From NCBI RefSeq assembly GCF_042657185.1, contig NZ_JBHSNN010000021.1: a stretch of DNA of 64,000 nucleotides. One strand, 5' to 3'. Of this stretch, positions 1 through 8,047 are shown one piece after another. The notes under the pieces were generated by a model, which was given only the letters and a program-made list of their open reading frames with translations, did no database searches and was not told where the DNA came from. The position numbers and the translations under genes were made by a program. This stretch comes from Ureibacillus thermophilus. GTDB taxonomy: Bacteria; Bacillota; Bacilli; Bacillales_A; Planococcaceae. Within the stretch, counting starts at the first letter, position 1, and each line of letters starts with the position of its first letter.

Positions 1-351
1 AATACAGAAGGATGTATATGGAATGGCCGCTAAACGATCATATGGAATCGGTTCTTTGCAAACTTCACACAATCCATATGTACCTTTTTCGATTTTTTCC
101 AAAGCGGCGTTAATTTTCGACAATTCATCTTCTTGGTGAACTTTCAAGGAAAGGTCTTTTTCCCGTTCGTACAGTTCAGTCGCCAAGTCGGCAGGGTGGT
201 TGTCGACCGTTGATAATTCCTCGACAGAATCCCGCAAGCTGCCATTATCAAAGGCTTCTTCATCCTTTGATAAACTTTTCTGTAAGGCTTGTTTTTCTTC
301 AATCAGCTGCTTTTTCAATTTGGCAATTTGTTTTTCGGTTAAAATCGTCAT
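1..351 (-). CDS. DksA/TraR-family zinc-finger protein (YteA-like), 3' end missing
   Basis: The gene runs off the left edge, so only the first 117 residues are visible. The start is ATG preceded by AAGGA. A charged coiled-coil N-terminal half (Lys/Glu/Leu rich, about residues 5-85) leads into a zinc-finger-like end, with a CEVC pair, PIPYDRL and a third cysteine in SFC just before the edge. The fourth cysteine is presumably beyond the window. This layout is that of the DksA/TraR C4 family. Bacillus YteA-type members are poorly characterised and are often linked to sporulation or stress. RNA polymerase binding is inferred from the family only. Confidence is high for family and low for role. Confidence 0.85.
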   Translation of the reverse strand, partial: MTILTEKQIAKLKKQLIEEKQALQKSLSKDEEAFDNGSLRDSVEELSTVDNHPADLATELYEREKDLSLKVHQEDELSKINAALEKIEKGTYGLCEVCKEPIPYDRLAAIPYTSFCI

Positions 352-408
352 CACATCCTTTCGAACATAGTATGAACAGAAAAATCAAAATTAAAGGGAA
401 GGAATATT

Positions 409-520
409 AATCGCCAGAAGGATGAAAATAATCGCCAAAAAGCAACGGATAATCGCCAGAATTGAGGAAATAATCGCCGTACAATCAAAAATCGCTTATA
501 AATCGAAGCAATAATCGTCA
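409..520. repeat. 21-nt phased AATCGCC array
   Basis: The heptamer AATCGCC begins at 409, 430, 451 and 472, exactly 21 nt apart. Degenerate AATCG copies follow at 490, 502 and 514. The array fills the gap between the DksA-type gene and serA, both on the minus strand. The same phasing, with AATAGTC/AATAGCC, occurs at 55.5-56.0 kb. I see no convincing gene here: a minus-strand reading frame gives only FWRLxxx-type heptads, as any 21-nt repeat would. Confidence 0.8.
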
Positions 521-534
521 TGGGATAGAAAATT

Positions 535-571
535 ATATAAAAAAAGAGGCAAAGGAGAATCCCTTTACCTG
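535..571 (-). terminator. serA rho-independent terminator
   Basis: On the minus strand a 9-bp stem (AGGTAAAGG with CCTTTGCCT, one G-T pair) is followed by a run of T, directly after the serA stop codon. Confidence 0.75.
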
Positions 572-583
572 CTTTTTTATGCA

Positions 584-2203
584 TTATAGCGTAATAGCTT
601 TTACTTCATCGATGTTTTCTAATTGAGATACGTACACTAAGTCTTCTTGAGTTACTTCGTTGTCGATAGATAGAATCATGACAGCAGAACCGCCTACACG
701 TTCGCGTCCTACCTGCATTGTGGCGATGTTGATATCTTTTTCAGCAAGTTTTGTAGCTACGCGGCCGATTGCACCTGGTTTGTCAATGTTTCGAATGTAT
801 AATAAGTGGCCTTCTGGAACAACATCCACTACAAAGTTTTCCACTTTTACGATACGAGCGCCAAGGCCGTTTAATAATGTACCAGCCACAGAATGTGTTT
901 CATTTGAAGTTTTGACTTCAACTGTAATCAAGTTTGTAAATCCTTTAGCAGTTGTTGTTTTGTTTTCATTCACTTTAACGCCGTTTCGTTCAGTTAAATA
1001 GCGTGCATTGACATCGTTCACGTTTTCGCCATGTGTTTTCTTTAAGTAGCCTTTTAACGCATTTGCTGTCAGTGGACGCACATCGAAATTGGCGATTTCT
1101 CCAGCATAGTATAGGTTAATTTCTTTCAATGGCTCAGTTGTTACTTGAGATAAGAAAGAACCAAGTTTTTCAGCTAATTCAAAGAATGGCTCAACTTCTG
1201 CAAGTAATTCTTTTGGAATAGAAGGCATATTGACAGGATTTGTGACAGTACCTGTTTTAAAGTATTTAATAATGTCTTTCGAAACATCCACTGCTACAGA
1301 TTCTTGCGCTTCCACAGTTGAAGCTCCCAAGTGAGGTGTTGCAATCACTTGCGGCAATGTAAGTAATTTATGGTCAGTTGCAGGTTCTTCAATGAATACG
1401 TCAAGAGCAGCACCTGCTACTTTACCTTCTACAATCGCATCGTATAAATCGTCTTCGTTGATGATTCCGCCGCGAGCGCAGTTAATAATGCGAACGCCTT
1501 GTTTCATTAAAGCGAATTTTTCTTTGTTGATCATATTTTTTGTCTCAGGCAATAAAGGCGTATGCACTGTAATAAAATCTGCTTCTTTGCAAATTTCGTC
1601 AACTGTTGCTTTTGTTACACCCAATTCTTTTGCGCGTTCTTCCGTTAAGAATGGGTCATAAGCCATGACGTTCATGCGTTGACCTTTTGCTCTGAATGCC
1701 ACCTCTGTACCGATGCGGCCTAAACCGATAATGCCCAATGTTTTGTTTTTCAATTCAACCCCAACGTAAGATTTGCGGTCCCATTTGCCGTTTTTCAAAG
1801 ATAGATAAGCTTGAGGAATATGGCGAGCAAGAGAAGTCATCATGGCAATTGTATGTTCAGCAGCAGAGTTTGTGTTTCCGTCTGGTGCGTTAACGACGAT
1901 AATTCCTCGTTCAGTAGCAGCTTGTAGGTCGATGTTGTCTACTCCAACACCAGCGCGGCCAATTAATTTTAAATTTTCAGCCGCTTCAATAACTTCGCGT
2001 GTCACTTTTGTCGCACTGCGCACAATTAAAGCATCTACATCTTTAATTTTTTTGATCAATTCTTCTTGAGAGTTGCCAGTGTCAATGATAATTTCCAAGT
2101 TTAAGTCTTTTTCTTCACGCAATGGGAAAATACCATCTTCGCTTAATGGATCTGCAATAAATACTTTAATTACATCTGTAGCTGTAGTTTCTTTTGTTAC
2201 CAT
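584..2203 (-). CDS. serA: D-3-phosphoglycerate dehydrogenase
   Basis: Catalyses NAD-dependent oxidation of 3-phosphoglycerate to 3-phosphohydroxypyruvate, the first step of serine biosynthesis, in the cytosol. The 539-residue protein has the long three-domain form. A split substrate domain surrounds the Rossmann fold (IGLGRIG at about 159-165). The catalytic region includes CARGG and TPHLGAST. An intervening domain follows, then a C-terminal ACT domain from about residue 467, which in this family gives serine feedback control. The start ATG follows GGAG. It is a single-gene transcription unit with its own terminator, controlled by the upstream T-box leader. Confidence 0.97.
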   Translation of the reverse strand: MVTKETTATDVIKVFIADPLSEDGIFPLREEKDLNLEIIIDTGNSQEELIKKIKDVDALIVRSATKVTREVIEAAENLKLIGRAGVGVDNIDLQAATERGIIVVNAPDGNTNSAAEHTIAMMTSLARHIPQAYLSLKNGKWDRKSYVGVELKNKTLGIIGLGRIGTEVAFRAKGQRMNVMAYDPFLTEERAKELGVTKATVDEICKEADFITVHTPLLPETKNMINKEKFALMKQGVRIINCARGGIINEDDLYDAIVEGKVAGAALDVFIEEPATDHKLLTLPQVIATPHLGASTVEAQESVAVDVSKDIIKYFKTGTVTNPVNMPSIPKELLAEVEPFFELAEKLGSFLSQVTTEPLKEINLYYAGEIANFDVRPLTANALKGYLKKTHGENVNDVNARYLTERNGVKVNENKTTTAKGFTNLITVEVKTSNETHSVAGTLLNGLGARIVKVENFVVDVVPEGHLLYIRNIDKPGAIGRVATKLAEKDINIATMQVGRERVGGSAVMILSIDNEVTQEDLVYVSQLENIDEVKAITL

Positions 2204-2329
2204 CTGAAAAACTCCTTTTTGCTTTTTAATTAATTATTCTCGAATGATAGGTGTCAATACAACGTCGAAACATCGAAAAATTCTTAAAGATTTTCGATAA
2301 AAAATACTCCTTTCATTTCGAAGTATTAA

Positions 2330-2612
2330 AAAAAGCCTTCCACCCCCTACAATGTAAGGGGCGAAAAGCTGCTTATCAACTTTACGCGGTACCACCCTTT
2401 TTCACTGCCGAAAGTTTATAAAAAATTCCGACAGCCTCAAGTGATGCGTAACGTGCATTACCCGGAAATGGCTTACTGCAATTTCGGCCTTTCTATTCAG
2501 GAGTGGAGCTACTGACGCCAGAAACGCTGATTTGCACCAACCATCAGCTCTCTTTAGATTCTGAACGCAAGAGCATGTCTCCGTCATAATATTTTGACTA
2601 TTATTTCAATGT
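2330..2612 (-). promoter_or_regulatory. T-box riboswitch leader of serA
   Basis: The minus-strand leader contains the T-box signature GGGTGGTACCGCG (2385-2397). Farther 5' is the stem I core AGAGAGCTGATGG with a GGTGCAA loop (about 2535-2555). An 18-bp terminator stem plus T run lies at about 2330-2373. Uncharged tRNA would stabilise the antiterminator and allow serA expression. A plausible specifier triplet is UCC (Ser) followed by A, near 2507, but I could not prove the specifier loop. The variable base in UGGN is U, whereas tRNA-Ser normally has G73, so pairing would need a G-U wobble. Confidence 0.92.
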
Positions 2613-2618
2613 GACTAC

Positions 2619-2648
2619 ATAATAAACTGAATTGTTCATGTTTGTCAA
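2619..2648 (-). promoter_or_regulatory. SigA-type promoter of serA leader
   Basis: Perfect -35 TTGACA (2648-2643), an 18-nt spacer and -10 TATTAT (2624-2619) on the minus strand, placed just upstream of the T-box leader. Confidence 0.65.
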
Positions 2649-2705
2649 CTCATATCCGCAATAAAATTAAATAAATGAAATGAACACGCTTTAATTGAGC
2701 GATAA

Positions 2706-2734
2706 TTGACGAACGTTAATGCAGATAATACAAA
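2706..2734 (+). promoter_or_regulatory. Candidate promoter of the enoyl-CoA hydratase gene
   Basis: TTGACG, a 17-nt spacer and TACAAA, about 130 nt upstream of the coding start. This is a moderate match to the SigA consensus; no operator was recognised around it. Confidence 0.4.
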
Positions 2735-2866
2735 ATAATATTCGTGTTTTTAATGAAGTATTTGTATTAATCTACTTCAATTTTAATGGATTTTCAATAA
2801 GGAAGAGGAATTTTTTTTATACGGGTCGAAGTTAATAGGGTACAGAAAAATAAAGGGGTGGAGAAA

Positions 2867-3649
2867 TTGGCTTACGAAACAATTGAATTAACGATAAATG
2901 ATCGCCAAGGGGTGCTAACGTTCAAACGTCCGGAATCGCTCAATGCGATGAATGAAGTGATGCTTCGAGAACTAGCTGACTGTTTTGAACAGCTGCAGGA
3001 AGAAAAGAATGTTCAAGTATTAGTCATTAAAGGGGATGGACGGGCATTTTCTTCCGGCGGCGATATTAAAATGATGCTGCAAAAAGATAAAATTGAAGAT
3101 TTCCATGAAATTATGGATATTATTTCACGCATGGCAACTGCTTACTATCAATTGCCGATGATTACAATTGCGCAAGTTCATGGCGCTGCAGCAGGACTCG
3201 GATTTAGCCTTGCCATTGCATCCGATTTTATCATTGCGGAAGAAAACAGCAAACTGGCAATGAATTTTATCGGCATCGGATTGATTCCAGATGGTGGCGG
3301 ACATTTCTTCATGAAAGAACGGGTCGGCATACCAAAGGCAAAGCAAATTATTTGGGAAGGCAAAATTATGAATGGAGAAGAAGCGCAAAAACTTGGACTA
3401 ATAGACGTTGTGGTGAAAGATGGCAAGGCAGATCAATACGTTCAGGAATTTGTGAAGAAACTCCTGTCCAGCCCAATATTAGCGATGCTTGAAACAAAGA
3501 AAATTTATCATTCCGAACGCATAGAAGAACTGAAAAACATATTGAATCAAGAATTAGTGGCCCAAACTAAAATGAGGCAAACGAAAGACCATTTGGAAGG
3601 TATTAAAGCTTTTGTAGAAAAACGTGCGCCTCAATTTGTCGGCCAATAA
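2867..3649 (+). CDS. Enoyl-CoA hydratase/isomerase family protein (YhaR position)
   Basis: Crotonase-fold acyl-CoA hydratase or isomerase of about 260 residues. The signature segments are visible: KRPESLNAMN near the N terminus, GRAFSSGGDIK (CoA-binding and oxyanion hole region), and GAAAGLGFSLA with GLIPDGGG in the middle. It probably acts on acyl-CoA thioesters in fatty-acid or related catabolism; the substrate cannot be read from sequence. I chose the TTG start at 2867 because the purine-rich AAAGGGGTGG ribosome site would overlap an alternative GTG at 2858. In B. subtilis an enoyl-CoA hydratase gene (yhaR) sits in the same neighbourhood, near yhaM and prsA. Confidence 0.88.
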   Translation: MAYETIELTINDRQGVLTFKRPESLNAMNEVMLRELADCFEQLQEEKNVQVLVIKGDGRAFSSGGDIKMMLQKDKIEDFHEIMDIISRMATAYYQLPMITIAQVHGAAAGLGFSLAIASDFIIAEENSKLAMNFIGIGLIPDGGGHFFMKERVGIPKAKQIIWEGKIMNGEEAQKLGLIDVVVKDGKADQYVQEFVKKLLSSPILAMLETKKIYHSERIEELKNILNQELVAQTKMRQTKDHLEGIKAFVEKRAPQFVGQ

Positions 3650-3687
3650 AAATGAGAGGTTGACTCAAATCATGAGTCAACCTCTAA
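3646..3687 (-). terminator. Hairpin between convergent genes
   Basis: A perfect 12-bp inverted repeat (AGAGGTTGACTC with a 7-nt loop). On the minus strand it is followed by CATTTTTATT, so it mainly fits termination of the small minus-strand gene, whose stop codon lies inside the stem. It may also stop the convergent hydratase transcript. Confidence 0.65.
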
Positions 3688-3876
3688 CTTTGACGAATGG
3701 AATAAAATCAATTTTCCTGAAGAATTCACAAGGCGATGTGGTTTATCTTGCACCCCTTTTTCCACAATGCGTTTTTGGCCTTCAATTTTTGCCTCTTGTT
3801 CGTTTTCAAATTCCCAAACTTCATTGAATAAAATTTCCCCATTTTTTTCGAAAGCTGTGAAATAAAAATTTGCCAT
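3670..3876 (-). CDS. Small conserved protein, YhzC-like (tentative)
   Basis: A 68-residue soluble protein starting MANFYFTAFEKNGE and containing an HR...SSGKLILFH segment near the C terminus. ATG 3876 follows GGGGATGAGG; an upstream in-frame extension lacks a ribosome site. The pattern resembles the short YhzC family found near yhaM in Bacillus, but I recall that only loosely. No function is assigned. It is transcribed divergently from yhaM. Confidence 0.65.
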   Translation of the reverse strand: MANFYFTAFEKNGEILFNEVWEFENEQEAKIEGQKRIVEKGVQDKPHRLVNSSGKLILFHSSKLEVDS

Positions 3877-4034
3877 CCTCATCCCCATCCTTTTTTGAAT
3901 ATTCCATTTTATTATATAACAAAAGTAAAGTACGTTAGTAGATAAAGAATATCGATTCAATCATCGAATCCATTCCAAACAAATGGTACAATAAGAGAGA
4001 AACGATTGTTTTGAACGAAAGAAGGGGATACGCA

Positions 4035-4979
4035 ATGCCAGGAATTACTCAACTTCAACCTGGAGATGAGGTGAATCAATTTTTATTGATTAAACAAGCG
4101 ACGAAAGGGATCACAACCGTTGGGAAACCTTTCATGACGCTGATTTTACAAGATAAAAGCGGCGATATTGAAGCGAAACTTTGGGATACAAATGAAGAAC
4201 ATGAAAGAATATACCAGCCTCAAACCATTGTCAAAATTGGCGGGGAAATCCATGAGTATCGAGGCAAAAACCAACTTCGCATTAAACAAATTCGGCCGGC
4301 AAGACCGGAAGATGGCGTTCAAATAAAAGATTTAATGCCTTCCGCTGCTACGCCAAAGGAAGAATTGTTTGAAGAATTAACTCAATATTTCTTTGAAATA
4401 AAAAATCCAAAAATCTCCAGAATTACACGCTATTTGATGAAAAAATATCAAATGGAAATGTCCGTATATCCTGCTGCTACGAAAAACCACCACGATTATG
4501 TTTCAGGGCTGTTGGATCATGTGGTTTCCATGCTGCGATTAGGAAAGGCCCTTTGTGAATTATATCCAACCTTGAATAAGGATTTAATTTATGCGGGCAT
4601 TATCTTGCATGATTTAGGGAAAGTAAAGGAACTATCCGGCCCTGTTTCAACAATGTATACGGTTGAAGGAAATTTATTGGGCCATATTACAATCATGGTG
4701 GATGAAATCGGGCAGGCTGCAAAGGAATTAGGCATTGAAGGAGAAGAAGTGATGGTGCTTCAACACATCGTTTTATCCCATCACGGCAAGGAAGAATGGG
4801 GCAGCCCGAAAAAACCAATGATCCAAGAGGCAGAAATACTGCATTATATTGACAATATTGACGCCAAAATGAATATGTTGACACGGGCTCTAAGCAAAAC
4901 GAAGCCAGGAGAATTTACGGAGCGTATTTTTGCGTTGGATAATCGTTCTTTCTACAAACCGAAATTTGAAGAATCATAA
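4035..4979 (+). CDS. yhaM: 3'-5' exoribonuclease YhaM
   Basis: Metal-dependent 3'-5' exoribonuclease that trims single-stranded RNA ends in the cytosol. The 314-residue product has exactly the B. subtilis YhaM length. An N-terminal OB-fold nucleic-acid-binding domain (about 10-90) is followed by an HD hydrolase domain. The metal-binding His-Asp pair is in LHDLGK (192-193), with upstream His residues in NHHDYVSGLLDH and downstream LSHHG. ATG 4035 has AAGAAGGGGA in front; the upstream TTG extension has none. It is followed by a terminator and so is probably monocistronic. Confidence 0.93.
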   Translation: MPGITQLQPGDEVNQFLLIKQATKGITTVGKPFMTLILQDKSGDIEAKLWDTNEEHERIYQPQTIVKIGGEIHEYRGKNQLRIKQIRPARPEDGVQIKDLMPSAATPKEELFEELTQYFFEIKNPKISRITRYLMKKYQMEMSVYPAATKNHHDYVSGLLDHVVSMLRLGKALCELYPTLNKDLIYAGIILHDLGKVKELSGPVSTMYTVEGNLLGHITIMVDEIGQAAKELGIEGEEVMVLQHIVLSHHGKEEWGSPKKPMIQEAEILHYIDNIDAKMNMLTRALSKTKPGEFTERIFALDNRSFYKPKFEES

Positions 4980-4984
4980 TTTCT

Positions 4985-5027
4985 GCGAGCGAATGGGGGA
5001 AATGTTTACCCTTTCGCTCTTTTTTTG
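4985..5027 (+). terminator. yhaM terminator
   Basis: Stem GAGCGAA / TTTCGCTC with an inner GGG/CCC extension, followed by seven or more T. Confidence 0.85.
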
Positions 5028-5098
5028 CCCGGAATGGAGAATTTTGAAGAAGTCTAATTACTTTGATAGTTTACTTAGCATTAAGCGCAAACTTATTT

Positions 5099-5130
5099 AT
5101 AAAAAAAGTGCTGGCCTTATTCGCCAACAC
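5099..5130 (-). terminator. prsA terminator
   Basis: On the minus strand GTGTTGGC pairs with GCCAGCAC, followed by seven T, 20 nt after the prsA stop. Confidence 0.85.
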
Positions 5131-5147
5131 CGTTTCACTAAATTTAA

Positions 5148-6038
5148 TTATTTCTCTTTGCTTTCAGCTTCTTTATCATCATCGTCTGTGTCAGTTCCTA
5201 AAATTTGAGAAAATGCATTTTTCAAATCTTCATCTTTAATATTAATATCCGCTTCTTTTAGTAATTCTTCTATTTTCGCATTAATGCCGCCTTTCATTTC
5301 AATTAATGTTTGGCGGATTTCATCTTTTTTCTCTTCTAATGTACCATAGTTTTCCACTTCACGTTTGTCCAAAAGTTGGATGATATGATAGCCGAATTCT
5401 GTTTTCACAGGTTCGCTGATTTCATTCGCTTTTAATGCATAGGCCGCATCATTGAATTCTGGCACCATATTGCCGACAGTAAACCAGCCTAAGTCGCCGC
5501 CGTTTTCTGCATTACCTGTGTCTTTTGAGTATTCTTTTGCTAATTTCGCGAAGTCTTCACCATTTTTCAGTTTTTTAAGAACTTCATTTGCAGTTTTTTC
5601 ATCATCCACTAAAATATGGCGGGCGTGCAATTCATATTTTCCTTGTTCGTAATATTTTTTGATTTCTTCATCTGAAATTTTAATATCGTTTTTTGCTTTT
5701 TCTTGCAATAATGTAAAGCGGATATTGGATTTAAATTGTTCTTCTGTCAACCCTTGTTGTTTTAAAATATCGTTAAAGGAATCGCCAAATTGGTCTTTAT
5801 ATTGATTTAATCGTTCTTCTACTTCCTTATCAGATACTTCATATTTATTTTCTAAAACTTGTTCTAGGACGACTTGTTCTAATAGCACACTTCCTGCCAA
5901 ATCTTTAATTTCGTCATAGAACTGATCTTTCGTAATATCGCCGTATTTTGTGGAAACTACCACTTCGTCACCGGAATTGCAAGCGGATAAGGCGAAAACG
6001 GATGTTGCTAATGCAATGGCTAAAACTGTTTTTTTCAT
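5148..6038 (-). CDS. prsA: Foldase lipoprotein PrsA (peptidyl-prolyl isomerase)
   Basis: Membrane-anchored extracellular chaperone and parvulin-type prolyl isomerase that helps exported proteins fold at the membrane-wall interface. The 296-residue protein has a signal peptide ending in lipobox LSAC (lipidated Cys20), an N-terminal chaperone region, a PpiC domain at about 133-226 (HARHILV, GGDLGWF, FGYHIIQL) and an acidic Asp/Glu-rich tail. B. subtilis PrsA is essential for secretion of several enzymes. Lipidation would depend on Lgt, encoded later in this window. Own terminator; single gene. Confidence 0.96.
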   Translation of the reverse strand: MKKTVLAIALATSVFALSACNSGDEVVVSTKYGDITKDQFYDEIKDLAGSVLLEQVVLEQVLENKYEVSDKEVEERLNQYKDQFGDSFNDILKQQGLTEEQFKSNIRFTLLQEKAKNDIKISDEEIKKYYEQGKYELHARHILVDDEKTANEVLKKLKNGEDFAKLAKEYSKDTGNAENGGDLGWFTVGNMVPEFNDAAYALKANEISEPVKTEFGYHIIQLLDKREVENYGTLEEKKDEIRQTLIEMKGGINAKIEELLKEADINIKDEDLKNAFSQILGTDTDDDDKEAESKEK

Positions 6039-6149
6039 AAACTTTCTTTCTCTCCCTGTCTATAAATTCCATTTGTACTATAACATAAACGAACCAGAAA
6101 CGAAATGGTTCCACTAATTATGTTTGCCTAGGTACCTCATTTCCCCCTG

Positions 6150-6158
6150 CATACTATA
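6150..6158 (+). promoter_or_regulatory. Candidate SigK/SigE -10 element
   Basis: CATACTATA fits the mother-cell sporulation -10 pattern CATANNNTA, about 20 nt before the ribosome site of the small YjcZ-type gene. A short AC -35 element lies roughly 15 nt upstream. Pattern-based only. Confidence 0.45.
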
Positions 6159-6186
6159 GGCAGTAGAAAGGAAAGGAGGTGTCGGT

Positions 6187-6288
6187 ATGGGCCAAAGTTA
6201 TGGTGGTGGATACGGTGGTAGCTGGTTCGCGCTTCTTGTTGTGTTGTTCATTTTATTAATCATTGTAGGTGCAGCATACTTGCACTAA
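6187..6288 (+). CDS. YjcZ-family tiny membrane protein (sporulation-type)
   Basis: A 33-residue protein: a Gly/Tyr-rich start (MGQSYGGGYGGSW) followed by a single hydrophobic helix (FALLVVLFILLIIVGAA) ending YLH. This is the layout of the YjcZ family of tiny Bacillus membrane proteins, several of which are made during sporulation. A very strong ribosome site, GAAAGGAGGTG, precedes the ATG by 6 nt, and a terminator follows at once. The possible SigE/SigK -10 upstream agrees with sporulation expression, which remains inference. Confidence 0.85.
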   Translation: MGQSYGGGYGGSWFALLVVLFILLIIVGAAYLH

Positions 6289-6298
6289 TGTAAATTTT

Positions 6299-6327
6299 GA
6301 GCTAAAGGAAATCCTTTAGCTCTTTAT
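6299..6327 (+). terminator. Terminator of the YjcZ-type gene
   Basis: Perfect stem GAGCTAAAGG / CCTTTAGCTC with an AAAT loop, then TTTATTTA. The T run is interrupted. Confidence 0.75.
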
Positions 6328-6344
6328 TTATGTGCATAAAGCCA

Positions 6345-6536
6345 TCATAAATTGATGGCAGTGTACACCTCAATGTAAAAAGAAATGAGTAAAATCGTAA
6401 TTAAAATATTAATCGCTCTGAAAATTTTCGTTTGTTTTTCTTCGGGAATTTCTTTTTGTATACATAATGCATAGGTCATCCGATTAATTTGAAATAAATA
6501 AAAGACAGAAAATAATATTACAGTGAACAGTAGCAA
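6345..6536 (-). CDS. Small two-helix membrane protein, function unknown
   Basis: A 63-residue protein with two hydrophobic helices (about 2-16 and 43-58) separated by a charged loop with EIPEEKQTK. The start is TTG, supported by AGAAGGGAGG seven nt upstream, so the gene looks real despite its size. It lies between prsA and scoC, where B. subtilis has small yha genes, but I cannot match it to one. Confidence 0.6.
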   Translation of the reverse strand: MLLFTVILFSVFYLFQINRMTYALCIQKEIPEEKQTKIFRAINILITILLISFYIEVYTAINL

Positions 6537-6627
6537 AGTGGTTCCTCCCTTCTATCACTTCATTTAAGGATATCAAAAAATGTTGTTATTCTACAAGTAA
6601 GTTCCCTATTCTTTAGAAATTGGCGGT

Positions 6628-7179
6628 TCACGGGTTTGGAAAAGTGGGAGGAACTAGAATTTCATACCCTTTTGGAGTTTCTTCAATGACTGCATTTTTT
6701 GGCGCTTTGATCAGGTGTTTAAAATATAATATGTCTATTAAGCAAATGGAACAATGATATCCAAGCAAAATGCAAGCATAATGGGAATAATAAGGAAAAA
6801 GAAACGCTAAGAGTATTAATAAAGCATTCAAAAAAATAAAAGGCGCAATCAAAATAAACATATATCGATTTTTCGGTATCATTTTTTTTATTCGAATATT
6901 AACGATCGGAAATAAATGAAATTCAAATCTCCATTTTAGTTTAGCGGATTTTTGATAAGAAAAAAGCGAATAGTAATGAATCAGTTTATGCAGCGGATAA
7001 AACAAAAAAAAGACCAAAACAAATAAAGGAAAATATTGTACATCATAGCTTAATGGACGCTTAAACCCAACAAGAATAAAGGAAAAGGAAAAAACTAAAA
7101 TGAAAATTATCACCATATATAAAATCAGCCGCGGCAGACGATATTCCCGTTTAATATTTATTACTTTCCAACAATGCAT
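6628..7179 (-). CDS. DUF3267-type integral membrane protein
   Basis: A 183-residue protein with four or five membrane segments. The central motif PLHKLIHYY aligns with the HExxH-like site of DUF3267 proteins, distant relatives of membrane zincin proteases. Here the Glu of HExxH is Lys (HKLIH), so proteolytic activity is doubtful. The C-terminal soluble tail ends VPPTFPNP. No partner is obvious; it lies downstream of scoC on the same strand, but a terminator separates them. Confidence 0.6.
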   Translation of the reverse strand: MHCWKVINIKREYRLPRLILYMVIIFILVFSFSFILVGFKRPLSYDVQYFPLFVLVFFLFYPLHKLIHYYSLFSYQKSAKLKWRFEFHLFPIVNIRIKKMIPKNRYMFILIAPFIFLNALLILLAFLFPYYSHYACILLGYHCSICLIDILYFKHLIKAPKNAVIEETPKGYEILVPPTFPNP

Positions 7180-7255
7180 AATGACTACCTCTCTATGTCA
7201 TTTCAAGAAAATTGTAAAACAAATCGATGGATGAGAGAAATATTTTATGCGAAAA

Positions 7256-7284
7256 AAAGAAAAAAGAGTGTACAGATACACTCC
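7256..7284 (-). terminator. scoC terminator
   Basis: Minus-strand stem GAGTGTA / TACACTC with a TCTG loop, followed by six T. Confidence 0.8.
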
Positions 7285-7304
7285 CCAAATCCCCAATTGC
7301 TTAC

Positions 7305-7880
7305 TTATTTCATAACAATTTCATTATTTTTAATTGCTACTTGATTTTTATCTATTTCTTCGATGGAATCTTTAAAATTTTTAAAAGATCGTTCAAAAAT
7401 TTCGATAAAATCTTCCCCGTAAATATTGCGTATAATTGCCGTAACGTCTAAAAATTCTGGAAATCTTCCATACAGTTCTTTTAATGCTAGAGAACCTTCT
7501 AGGATAGAATGCTCCGTATCCAAGTAATGGTCGTACATGCGGATGACTAATTCAGCGCCTTCAGGAGTCAATTCAACGTAAGTGTTGCGCTTATCGTCGT
7601 CACGCTTTGAAAATTTAAGAAGCCCACGTTCTTCCAATTTTTTTGAGAAGTTGAAGGCAGTTGAAACGTGCATTACCCCAAATCTGGCAACATCTGAAAT
7701 AGAAGCGCCTTGTAAATGGTAAGCAATCCATAAAATGTGGTGTTCGTTGATGTTTAAATTGAACGGTTTAATCCATTGTTGCCAGTCTTTTTCTACTGCT
7801 TTCCATAGGGCTTTAGACAGTTGAGCAATCCGCTGACTATAAATCATGGCTTCTTTCAATGAGTAGGATTCCGCAGCCAA
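7305..7880 (-). CDS. scoC: HTH transcriptional regulator ScoC (Hpr)
   Basis: MarR-type winged-helix regulator of 191 residues. In B. subtilis ScoC (Hpr) is a transition-state repressor of extracellular protease, sporulation and motility genes. The diagnostic segment AQLSKALWKAVEKDWQQW is present, followed by the DNA-binding domain (ISDVARFGVMHVSTAFNFSKKLEERGL, about 60-86) and wing. The TTG start at 7880 follows AGAAGGTG. Synteny (prsA - scoC - YhaH-type - trpP - hit - ecsAB) supports orthology. Confidence 0.95.
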   Translation of the reverse strand: MAAESYSLKEAMIYSQRIAQLSKALWKAVEKDWQQWIKPFNLNINEHHILWIAYHLQGASISDVARFGVMHVSTAFNFSKKLEERGLLKFSKRDDDKRNTYVELTPEGAELVIRMYDHYLDTEHSILEGSLALKELYGRFPEFLDVTAIIRNIYGEDFIEIFERSFKNFKDSIEEIDKNQVAIKNNEIVMK

Positions 7881-8047
7881 TTCGATTCACCTTCTTTTTA
7901 TAAGTTTTTAAAATATTATAGCAATAAAAGAAAAAAGTTTAAAGTTAAAAAATATACATAAATCAAAAAGCGATAAATAAATATTATTTTTAAAATAAAA
8001 TTAGAAAATGAACGAGATGATCAACGGATTTTTATGATAAAAAAGAA

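Noticed and set aside
351..584. 77-residue minus-strand frame over the AATCGCC array
   Set aside because: Composition is a by-product of the 21-nt repeat and an overlapping terminator; start would lie on the DksA-type gene ribosome site and no ribosome site of its own is seen.
2402..2587. 61-residue frame in the serA leader
   Set aside because: The sequence is the structured T-box RNA; frame is incidental.
7227..7451. 74-residue plus-strand frame opposite the 3' end of scoC
   Set aside because: Antisense shadow over a conserved gene and its terminator.
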